Positions 1 through 6,285 of a DNA stretch of 7,483 nucleotides are shown here, one piece after another. The notes under the pieces were generated by a model. The model had not been told where the DNA came from. It saw only the letters and a program-made list of their open reading frames with translations, and made no database searches. Location: assembly GCA_030433055.1 (NCBI GenBank), contig JAUILJ010000384.1, forward strand, positions 1 through 7,483. Reading direction: 5' to 3'. This DNA is from Polyangia bacterium. GTDB lineage: Bacteria > Myxococcota_A > Polyangia > Polyangiales > Polyangiaceae. The translations under genes and the position numbers were made by a program. Within the stretch, counting starts at the first letter, position 1, and every line of letters starts with the position of its first letter.

Positions 1-1642
1 CCGGGACCACCGCATGCGCGAATGGACCGCTCGGTGCACCAGGGTCGAACGCCAAGGCGAAATGCTCCCGCTTCGCAAAGTCGACCAGGCGATCGCGTTG
101 CGGCTTGGAGATCGGCTGCTTGCACGCGAGCAGCGTGGCCCACTGCTTCGTGCGCAGGACCGCCAAGTGTCGCCACGGCTCCTTCGCACCTTGCCGAGCC
201 AACGCTTCGTTGGCAGTCACCGTGAGGCGCAGCGTCTCCCGCGGTGGCGCGAGGATCAGACGCGAAACCGACAGACAACCCGTTTCCGTGAGGTGAGAGA
301 GGTAGTCGTCGAACGCCTGCGCCGTGTACACATACGCCTCGGCCAAGCTGTACGCACCACTGGACAGCGCGGTGAACGTATCTACCCCCGCCAGCTGGAT
401 GACATCGAAGCGCTCGGGGCTGGCGCGCACGAAGGTCCGCCCCTCGGACTGCACCAGTTTCACGTCTGGGCGCTCTGCCAGGTGCCCCGTGAAGTCCAAG
501 TAGCGGGACTTCAGTAGACGGAGGATCGCCGGGTTGATCTCCGCCCCGGTGACGTGACTGGCGCCGTGCGCCAACGCGAGCATCACATCGACGCCGCCGC
601 CAACGCCGATCACCAGCACCCTGGGGCCACCAGGCGCGCGCTCGCTGGTTGGCCCAAACTTGGCGCCACGCAGCACCCAGACCGCAGCCGTGGAGGAATG
701 AGGCAGAAACTCGAGCTCAGACGGGTCCCGCTTGATCTCGTGGATGGTGGTGGGAGCCGAGCCATCCTGCGTTACCGCGCGGACTCGGTACAGGCGAGTA
801 TGGGTATTTACCTCGCCCGCGACCAGGGGCGGCCCATCGAAGGGATAAGAAACGTCGATGCGACCGTGGGGCGTCCATTCGCGGTGCTCGATGCTACGCA
901 CCCCTACGTCAGGCCGGTGATAGAGTGAGATCTCCTTGGTCGCCGCCGGCGTGATCCAGGAGTCTTCATCGCGCCCCAAGCCGAAGCACACGGCGACCAA
1001 CCCCACGCAGACCAGCGTCGTTCGGCGCAGCGCCTCGCTCCCCATCGCGAACAACAGCCCCGCCACACCGACCGCACAACCAGCGAACAGCAAGAGCCCG
1101 AGCGCGCCCAAGCTGGGGATCAGCACCACAGCGAAGCCACCGAACGCACCGCCACCAATCAGGTCGGCGGCGTAGACGCGTCCGGCGCTCTCCGACCACG
1201 CCCCGAGGGCGGTACCGAGCACGATCCCGACGGCGAGAAACGGCACGGTGCACAGCGCGATCACCAATCCCAGCGCGAAGAGCGTGCTGCTGCTCCGAAA
1301 CAGCTCCAGCGGGTTGACCCGAATCAACAACGCCAGGAGCACCGCCGTGACGCTCGCCACTGCGCCCCAGCGCGCTCGCCGCGCGAGCAACAGCCGCAGC
1401 GCCGCGGCCTCGAAGCGCACCTGACGCACCGACAGCCAGGCGCCCGCCGTGCCGAAACCCAGCAGCGCGAGCCCAACCACCAGGTAAGCGAAGTGATGCC
1501 AGAGCGTGATGCTCAACACGCGAGTCAAGGCGATCTGCGCCGAGATCGCGGCGCCGCTCACTAGCGCCACCCCCAAGAGGTCGACGAGCCTCGGCTGCTC
1601 CCCCGTCACCACCGCTTCTTGCGAAGCGGTGGGCTCAGTCAC
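1..1642 (-). CDS. Membrane protein with spermidine-synthase-like SAM domain (3'-partial)
   Basis: An open frame of 547 codons runs without a stop from a GTG at 1640-1642 to the left edge, so the C-terminus is missing. A GGAG six bases before the GTG supports this start, which overlaps the stop of the upstream lipoprotein by 8 bases and suggests translational coupling. Residues about 20-222 are very hydrophobic, with six or seven likely membrane helices, and contain RVYAADLIGG, a motif I associate with membrane-fused spermidine-synthase-like proteins. Residues about 340-480 look like the Rossmann domain of that superfamily: VLVIGVGGGVD (342-352) is the SAM-binding glycine loop and Glu368 in GAEIN is the likely ribose-binding acid. 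At the position of the aminopropyltransferase catalytic Asp (usual form YDVIxxD) the sequence has RFDVIQLA, i.e. Ala418. Polyamine synthesis is therefore doubtful and the true substrate is unknown. The family call is good; the function is not established. Confidence 0.85.
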   Translation of the reverse strand, partial: MTEPTASQEAVVTGEQPRLVDLLGVALVSGAAISAQIALTRVLSITLWHHFAYLVVGLALLGFGTAGAWLSVRQVRFEAAALRLLLARRARWGAVASVTAVLLALLIRVNPLELFRSSSTLFALGLVIALCTVPFLAVGIVLGTALGAWSESAGRVYAADLIGGGAFGGFAVVLIPSLGALGLLLFAGCAVGVAGLLFAMGSEALRRTTLVCVGLVAVCFGLGRDEDSWITPAATKEISLYHRPDVGVRSIEHREWTPHGRIDVSYPFDGPPLVAGEVNTHTRLYRVRAVTQDGSAPTTIHEIKRDPSELEFLPHSSTAAVWVLRGAKFGPTSERAPGGPRVLVIGVGGGVDVMLALAHGASHVTGAEINPAILRLLKSRYLDFTGHLAERPDVKLVQSEGRTFVRASPERFDVIQLAGVDTFTALSSGAYSLAEAYVYTAQAFDDYLSHLTETGCLSVSRLILAPPRETLRLTVTANEALARQGAKEPWRHLAVLRTKQWATLLACKQPISKPQRDRLVDFAKREHFALAFDPGAPSGPFAHAVVP

Positions 1643-2795
1643 CCTTGTCTCCGCTCGGAATCGCAGGAGCCGAGGCTGACGGAGTGGGCGCGGCGCCATC
1701 ACTGCTGGCGCCCCGATCGTGGCCAGAGTCAGCGTCCCCAGCGTCGCGGTCATCCCCAGCGTCGCGGTCGTCCCCAGCGTCGCGGTCGTCCCCAGCGTCC
1801 CACTCCCCGGACCCACCATCGCCGAGGATGGTCGCGGTGGAGGTCAGCACGCTCGCGGAGATGAACGAGGCGCGCTCGGACTGGTTACCCAGGGTGCTCA
1901 CGGTCAGTCGCCCCGTGACGCTGAGCTTGCCTTGCACGGGGATTCCCGTGAGGCGATCGATCGTGAGCTGCCCCTCGCCATCGCCCCGGAACTGCTCGAG
2001 CAGCGCGGTCTTTCCGGGAGTGAAGGGATGCGGGAACTCCTGCACCGGGGCGTGCTGCCTCACGGAAATACGAATCACGACCTGGCGGTCCGTGATGCTC
2101 TTGACCGACATCTCGGCCATCTGAATGGCCTTCACTCCGCCGAGCTCCACCGTTTCGCTGAAGCGCCATTTCCCTCCCACGCCGATGGGCTCAGGAGGCA
2201 ATCTGAACGGGAAGCGGCGCTGGACCTCCCATGAACGATCGAGCACCTCTTTCTCCTCTGGGGCAGGCTCCACGCCGCCGACCAGCTCCGTCTTCATCTC
2301 GAAGATCTCACCGTCTTCGCCAACGAGCATGCGGGTGCGGGTCCCAGCGTAGCCCGCCAGGCCCTGGTTCATCGCCCTGGCCGTTTCCGCGGGGATCCCT
2401 TTCCTTTCGACCTCGAGGGAGTCGACGGTGGCCCGCTCCTCCACCAGCTTGAAACGCCTCCCGTTGCGTTCACGCACAACCGGGTCGGCGCTACCGCGGG
2501 TGACCCGAAACGTCATCAGCGCCACCACGGTCGGCGAGCGCACAGGTTTGTTCCCCTGCAGACCGAAGGAACTCTCGTTTTTGACACGCCAGCGATAGGT
2601 CAGCCCTTGCCAGCGCCCAACCTGGAGGCGCACGCGCGGCTCCTTCCCCTCATCCAGCAGCTCGACACGCCCCTCGTCGCTGGCGGCGGCGTCCGGCTTG
2701 TGAGCATCACCGCCACCGCAACCGCCGCAGCCACCCTCGCAACCGGGGGCGAGCCCGAGAGCGAGCAAGAACAGAAACAAGAGGCGGCGCTTCAT
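1635..2795 (-). CDS. Secreted lipoprotein of unknown function with Asp-rich repeat tail
   Basis: This 386-residue protein starts at ATG 2793-2795 with a lipoprotein signal: MKRR, a Leu/Phe-rich core, then LAPGC, with Cys19 the predicted lipidated residue. A GTG at 2837 in the same frame would add 14 residues ahead of the signal peptide and is less likely; no strong ribosome-binding site is seen for either start. Cys19, Cys23 and Cys26 form a tight Cys/Gly-rich cluster just after the cleavage site. Residues about 40-310 read as a soluble, beta-rich domain, including LPPEPIGVGGKWRF, with no catalytic motif I recognise. It resembles DUF6263-type lipoproteins, but that is from memory and untested. 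The tail (about 333-386) is low complexity: DAGDDR repeats, then a Ser/Ala/Pro stretch. It lies between fni and the spermidine-synthase-like gene on the same strand, 82 bases after fni. It probably sits in the cell envelope. Function unknown. Confidence 0.85.
   Translation of the reverse strand: MKRRLLFLFLLALGLAPGCEGGCGGCGGGDAHKPDAAASDEGRVELLDEGKEPRVRLQVGRWQGLTYRWRVKNESSFGLQGNKPVRSPTVVALMTFRVTRGSADPVVRERNGRRFKLVEERATVDSLEVERKGIPAETARAMNQGLAGYAGTRTRMLVGEDGEIFEMKTELVGGVEPAPEEKEVLDRSWEVQRRFPFRLPPEPIGVGGKWRFSETVELGGVKAIQMAEMSVKSITDRQVVIRISVRQHAPVQEFPHPFTPGKTALLEQFRGDGEGQLTIDRLTGIPVQGKLSVTGRLTVSTLGNQSERASFISASVLTSTATILGDGGSGEWDAGDDRDAGDDRDAGDDRDAGDADSGHDRGASSDGAAPTPSASAPAIPSGDKGD
1736..1800. repeat. 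18-bp tandem repeat encoding DAGDDR
   Basis: Three full copies start at 1736, 1754 and 1772, followed by a partial copy from 1790. The unit reads CCCCAGCGTCGCGGTCGT on the plus strand, and the first copy differs by a single base (CAT in place of CGT). Read on the minus strand in the lipoprotein frame it encodes the acidic hexapeptide DAGDDR, repeated. The unit is a multiple of three, so copy changes keep the reading frame. Confidence 0.95.
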
Positions 2796-2817
2796 CGCAG
2801 AACGTCGGTCAGAGCAA

Positions 2818-2861
2818 GGGTTCGCGGAACCTACCACGCCGCTCCGTCATGTCGCGAACCC
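2818..2861. promoter_or_regulatory. Inverted repeat upstream of the lipoprotein gene
   Basis: The 82-base gap between fni and the lipoprotein contains a perfect 9-bp inverted repeat: GGGTTCGCG at 2818-2826 and CGCGAACCC at 2853-2861, 26 bases apart. The left arm also sits in a compact palindrome, GGTTCGCGGAACC (2819-2831), which ends 24 bases from the lipoprotein ATG on the minus strand. It could be an operator or an mRNA hairpin. There is no T-run, so a classical intrinsic terminator is not supported. Such repeats can arise by chance in GC-rich DNA. Confidence 0.35.
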
Positions 2862-2877
2862 GCGTTGCCGCGAATCG

Positions 2878-3927
2878 TCAGGAACCCTGCTCCAGCCATG
2901 CGCGCAGATCACCGAGCAATACCCGGGGCGCGCGACGCAGCGCTTCGAGGTCATTCGCACCGACGAGGAGCAGTGCCGTTCGTAGCTCTCGCTCGACCAG
3001 GTCGAGGAAGCGCGTCGCCCCCTCCGCACCGCCGGACTCGAGGGCCTGGAGAACCGGACGAGCGATCCCTCCAGCCGATGCCCCCAGAGCGATGGCCTTC
3101 GCGATGTCCAATCCACTCTTCACGCCCCCCGTCGCGAATACCGTGTCGAAGCCGGCGCGCGCTGACCAAGCGACGCTCACCGCAGTGGGGATCCCCCACT
3201 CCCAGAACGTCTCTCCGAGGGCTCGCTTGGCGCTCTGCGCACGCTGAGTCTCCACGGCGACCCAGGAAGTGCCACCAGCGCCCGAGACGTCAACGTGCCG
3301 GACGCCCGCACCATACAGGCGGCGCGCGACACCACTGGAGAGCCCGCAGCCTGTCTCCTTCGCCACCACTGGAACGCCGGCTTCCTCGACCAACCGCTCG
3401 AGCGTGGCCAGCCCATCACGAAAGTCTCGATCGCCTTCCTCTTGCACGACTTCCATGGCGGGGTTCAAGTGCACGCAAATCGCGTCAGCGCCGACGCTCT
3501 GGGCAAGCTCGGTCACCTGCGCGGAGGCGAGATCTCGCGCCTGTACGACGCCGATGTTTCCGAGCAGCAACGCGCTCGGCGCCACGTCCCGAACCTCATA
3601 GGTCGCACGGTGTGCCGGGTCTCGCAGCATGGCTCGCTGGCTCCCGAGTCCGAACGCGTAGCCGCGCTCCTCCGCGATGGCAGCCAGGCGACGGTTGATG
3701 TCGCGGGCACGAGCCGTCCCACCGGTCATACCGGCGATCAGAATCGGCGCGGACAGGCGCTTACCCAGGATCTCCGTGCTGAGGTCCACGGCGTCCAGAT
3801 CCAGGTCCGGCAGCGCGTCGTGGACCAGGCGGACGCACTCGAACAGGGTGGTGGTCTGCCGGAACGCGACGTCACCGCTGACGGCTAGGTCAATGTGGTC
3901 CGCCTTCCGCTGGGCGATGTCTGTCAT
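2878..3927 (-). CDS. fni: Type 2 isopentenyl-diphosphate delta-isomerase (FMN-dependent)
   Basis: This 349-residue protein, the usual length for the family, interconverts IPP and DMAPP using reduced FMN in the cytoplasm. Family motifs appear in order: RKADHI (7-12), MTGG (67-70), GLGSQR (93-98), HLNPAME (153-159), KETGCGLS (190-197), DVSGAGGTSW (213-222), FWEWGIPTA (241-249) and TGGVKSGLD (266-274). The last three belong to the phosphate/FMN-binding face of the TIM barrel. The ATG at 3925-3927 is chosen because RKADHI follows directly, as in the family; only a weak GGA precedes it. One oddity is that the family motif is normally HLNxxQE, whereas here the Gln is Met158 (codon at 3454-3456). 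The gene is divergent from the prenyl synthase/mevalonate kinase genes and supplies DMAPP to that synthase. It may be co-transcribed with the lipoprotein gene downstream. Confidence 0.96.
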   Translation of the reverse strand: MTDIAQRKADHIDLAVSGDVAFRQTTTLFECVRLVHDALPDLDLDAVDLSTEILGKRLSAPILIAGMTGGTARARDINRRLAAIAEERGYAFGLGSQRAMLRDPAHRATYEVRDVAPSALLLGNIGVVQARDLASAQVTELAQSVGADAICVHLNPAMEVVQEEGDRDFRDGLATLERLVEEAGVPVVAKETGCGLSSGVARRLYGAGVRHVDVSGAGGTSWVAVETQRAQSAKRALGETFWEWGIPTAVSVAWSARAGFDTVFATGGVKSGLDIAKAIALGASAGGIARPVLQALESGGAEGATRFLDLVERELRTALLLVGANDLEALRRAPRVLLGDLRAWLEQGS

Positions 3928-4068
3928 GGGGTCGTCTTTTTCCGTTCACGCCACGGGGCGCGATCCGCTTCGGTCGCGCGGGTTGGGGCGCAGAATAATT
4001 CGCCGGGTCAACAGCCGTATCGCCCAAGTGACCCCCGCGTAGCAAGGCCCCCACGGGGTGGGCCCGCG

Positions 4069-4097
4069 TTGACAGGGGGCCTCCCGGCTCCTACGCT
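4069..4097 (+). promoter_or_regulatory. Predicted housekeeping-type promoter of the mevalonate genes
   Basis: A perfect -35 hexamer TTGACA (4069-4074) is followed after exactly 17 bases by TACGCT (4092-4097), which keeps the key T, A and final T of the -10 consensus. Transcription would begin near A4104, only about six bases before the ATG at 4110. It lies in the 182-base divergent region between fni and the prenyl synthase. The prediction is by eye and has no transcript support. Confidence 0.6.
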
Positions 4098-4109
4098 CCG
4101 CTCACAAAA

Positions 4110-5345
4110 ATGGCTGGGAAGACAAGGACTTCGGGCGGACGGGCCAGCTCTCAAAGTGGGCGTCCACGCGCCCCCAGCTCGAAGCCAACTCGCGGCGGAA
4201 CGCCCAAGGCGAAGCCTCGCGCGGCCGCGAAGGCCAAGCCGGCGAAGCGCACCAGCGCGCGCCCTTCTCGCAAGAGCCAGGCGAGCCAATCGAAACCCAA
4301 GGCGCTTCCCATCAACCCGTTCATCGCGCTGCTCGCTAGCTTGAAGCGCGAGGTCGAAGGGCGCCTGGAAGAGGTCTTCGACGCGGAGCTCGAGCGTGCC
4401 CGCACGCTCGGAAGCGACCCGAGCGAGATGGTGCTGGCGTGCCGAGACTTGTGCCTGCGCGGAGGCAAGCGGCTCCGGCCTGGCCTCGTGCTAGCGGGTT
4501 TCCGCGCGGCAACATCGAGCGCTGACACCAGCCAAGCGTTGGAGGTCGGAGTGGCGCTCGAGCTGGTCCAGGCGTATTTCTTGATTCACGACGACTGGAT
4601 GGATCGAGATCCGGTGCGGCGCGGCGGACCCAGCGTCCACGCGCAGCTGGGACGACGCTTTCGCTCAGAGCACCTGGGGGCCGCTTCGGCGATCCTGGCA
4701 GGCGACTTCGCGGTTGCGCTCGCCCAACGCCTGATCGCCGCGCTGAAGGTGCCCCCGCGCGCCCAGCTCGAGTTCCTGTCGACCTTCGCCAACATGCAGG
4801 TGGACGCGATCCTGGGGCAGCAGCTGGATCTCATGAGCCGCGGGTCAGATCCCGAGGTCACCTACACCCTCAAGACCGCAAGCTACACCGTGCAAGGTCC
4901 GCTGCTCCTGGGCGCGCTGCTCGGGGGCGCGCGACCCAGCACGCTGCAGGCGTTGCGAGCTTTCTCCACACCTGCGGGTGTCGCGTTCCAGCTGCGAGAC
5001 GACCTGCTGGGAGTCTTCGGAGCACCCGACGAAACCGGCAAGCCCGCTGGCAACGACCTCACGGCGGGGAAGCGAACACCCCTGGTTCTCGCGGGCTTTC
5101 GCCGGGCCAAGGGCAAGGGCCATCGCCTGCTCAAGCGGGTGCACGGAAACGCTCGAGCGACACCCGCTGATGTTGCGCGAGCCATCGAGGTCTTGGAGAA
5201 GTGCGGCGCGCGCGACGTGGTGGAGCAGCGTATCGCGGAGCTCGAGCTCGAGGCGCGAACGGCGCTCGAGGTCGGCGGCCTGCGGCGAGCCGGACAAGAG
5301 CTCTTGGCGGGCGCGGTGAGCGCGTTGGCCGCGCGGCGAAGCTAG
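4110..5345 (+). CDS. Polyprenyl diphosphate synthase (IdsA-like) with basic N-terminal extension
   Basis: This 411-residue trans-prenyltransferase condenses IPP with allylic diphosphates to make a linear prenyl diphosphate. GGKRLRPGL (Lys120) binds IPP. The first Asp-rich motif is DDWMD (161-165) in HDDWMDRDPVRRGG, and the second is RDDLLG (296-301), followed by GKPAGNDLTAGKRTPL. DDLLG in place of DDxxD is, as I recall, normal in actinobacterial IdsA-type enzymes. Tyr156 and Phe157 lie five and four residues before the first motif with no insertion in it; this arrangement usually favours a short product, so FPP (C15) or GGPP (C20) is inferred. Residues 1-65 are a low-complexity Lys/Arg/Ala/Ser/Pro extension atypical of the family. 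The only clear alternative start before the catalytic core is a TTG at 4341. The ATG has no Shine-Dalgarno sequence but fits the promoter just upstream. The stop is one base from the mevalonate kinase ATG. Confidence 0.93.
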   Translation: MAGKTRTSGGRASSQSGRPRAPSSKPTRGGTPKAKPRAAAKAKPAKRTSARPSRKSQASQSKPKALPINPFIALLASLKREVEGRLEEVFDAELERARTLGSDPSEMVLACRDLCLRGGKRLRPGLVLAGFRAATSSADTSQALEVGVALELVQAYFLIHDDWMDRDPVRRGGPSVHAQLGRRFRSEHLGAASAILAGDFAVALAQRLIAALKVPPRAQLEFLSTFANMQVDAILGQQLDLMSRGSDPEVTYTLKTASYTVQGPLLLGALLGGARPSTLQALRAFSTPAGVAFQLRDDLLGVFGAPDETGKPAGNDLTAGKRTPLVLAGFRRAKGKGHRLLKRVHGNARATPADVARAIEVLEKCGARDVVEQRIAELELEARTALEVGGLRRAGQELLAGAVSALAARRS

Positions 5346-5346
5346 C

Positions 5347-6285
5347 ATGGCCAGCGCGCGCGCCTTCGGAAAGTTGATCCTCATCGGCGAGCACGCGGTG
5401 GTCTACGGCTGCCCAGCGATTGCCGCGGGGATCGACAAAGGCGCACGAGCATGGGCGAAGCGTAGCGAGCATATCTCGCGCCTGAGTTTGGGGGTGAGCC
5501 AAGTCACCGCGGACGACGAGAGCGAAACCGCACGAGCATTCGTGGCGTTGCTGGAGCGCCTCTACGAGGCGACGCACGAGCGGACGGCGCTGGAGGTCGA
5601 CGTGACCCTGGACCTACCACCCGGCGTCGGACTCGGTGCCTCGGCGGCGATCGCGGTCGCCATCGCGAGAGCCGCCTGCGACGCAGTCCGGGTCCAGCCG
5701 GAGAGCCAACTCATCCTGGAAGCCGCCAACGCTTGGGAGAGTGTATTCCACGGGAACCCATCCGGGATCGACGTGGCTGCCGCGATGGCCCAGCAGCCCA
5801 TCTGGTTCGTCAAGGGGAGCGCCCCCACACCGCTGCCCTGCGCCGCACCGCTTTGCCTCGCGGTAGCGCTCGCTGGGCCACCTGCCGCTACCCACCGCAT
5901 GGTCAGCAAGGTACGCGAGCTGCACGATCAGCATCCGCCAGAGTTCAGGCAAGCGATCGACCGCATCGGCGATCTGGCCGCGCGCGCAAGGCAGGCGTTG
6001 GCCTGCTCGGAGCTGGTGGAGCTCGGTCGCTGCTTCAACGAGAACCAGCGCGAACTCCAAGCGTTGGGAGTCAGCACGCCAGACCTGGAGGGCGCTTGTG
6101 ACGTCGCTCGGGCGGCCGGTGCGCTGGGCGCGAAGCTGACCGGCGCGGGCGGAGGAGGAGCAGTGATCGCCCTGTGCGACAGCTCCGCCGAGCGCGTGCT
6201 AGAGGCCTGGTCGAGCCGTGGCATCCAGGCGTTCGCGGCGCAAGTCGGTGCCAACCCCTCACCCCAAACCCCTGAAGCATCATGA
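5347..6285 (+). CDS. mvk: Mevalonate kinase (GHMP family)
   Basis: A 312-residue GHMP kinase that phosphorylates mevalonate to mevalonate-5-phosphate with ATP. The three GHMP motifs are intact: GKLILIGEHAVVYG (8-21), the ATP loop PPGVGLGASAA (91-101), and KLTGAGGGG (263-271). HGNPSGID (135-142), with Glu131 just before it, is the diagnostic mevalonate kinase segment and carries the catalytic Asp142. The ATP loop has GLGASA where GLGSSA is usual; the second Ser, the functionally important one in studied enzymes, is kept. The ATG lies one base after the prenyl synthase stop, and the TGA overlaps the decarboxylase ATG (ATGA, 6282-6285), so the three genes look translationally coupled. No independent ribosome-binding site is evident. 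The HGxPSGID motif favours mevalonate kinase over phosphomevalonate kinase or homoserine kinase. Confidence 0.95.
   Translation: MASARAFGKLILIGEHAVVYGCPAIAAGIDKGARAWAKRSEHISRLSLGVSQVTADDESETARAFVALLERLYEATHERTALEVDVTLDLPPGVGLGASAAIAVAIARAACDAVRVQPESQLILEAANAWESVFHGNPSGIDVAAAMAQQPIWFVKGSAPTPLPCAAPLCLAVALAGPPAATHRMVSKVRELHDQHPPEFRQAIDRIGDLAARARQALACSELVELGRCFNENQRELQALGVSTPDLEGACDVARAAGALGAKLTGAGGGGAVIALCDSSAERVLEAWSSRGIQAFAAQVGANPSPQTPEAS

Noticed and set aside
14..517. Plus-strand open frame of 167 codons at the left edge
   Set aside because: It lies wholly opposite the spermidine-synthase-like domain, which has recognisable motifs and no stop. The product is Arg-rich with no family features.
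966..1253. Minus-strand open frame of 95 codons
   Set aside because: Same strand but a different frame from the membrane protein, which continues uninterrupted through this region with clear membrane helices. The product is Arg-rich shadow sequence.
1719..2234. Plus-strand open frame of 171 codons with VAVVPS repeats
   Set aside because: The apparent repeat protein is the 18-bp DNA repeat of the lipoprotein read on the other strand. There is no signal peptide, ribosome-binding site or family match.
2607..3698. Long plus-strand open frame of 363 codons
   Set aside because: It overlaps the antisense strand of the lipoprotein and fni, both supported by homology motifs. Its product is Arg/Pro/Ser-rich low complexity, typical of a shadow frame in GC-rich DNA.
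3992..4011. Possible minus-strand promoter for fni (TTGACC at 4006-4011, TATTCT at 3992-3997)
   Set aside because: The two boxes are only 8 bases apart, far from the 16-18 needed, and neither has a proper partner at the right distance. The fni promoter remains unidentified.
4046..4064. GGCCC/GGGCC stem in the divergent intergenic region as a terminator
   Set aside because: It has only a 5-bp stem and no T-run, and lies upstream of both divergent genes, where a terminator would make little sense. It is expected by chance in GC-rich DNA.
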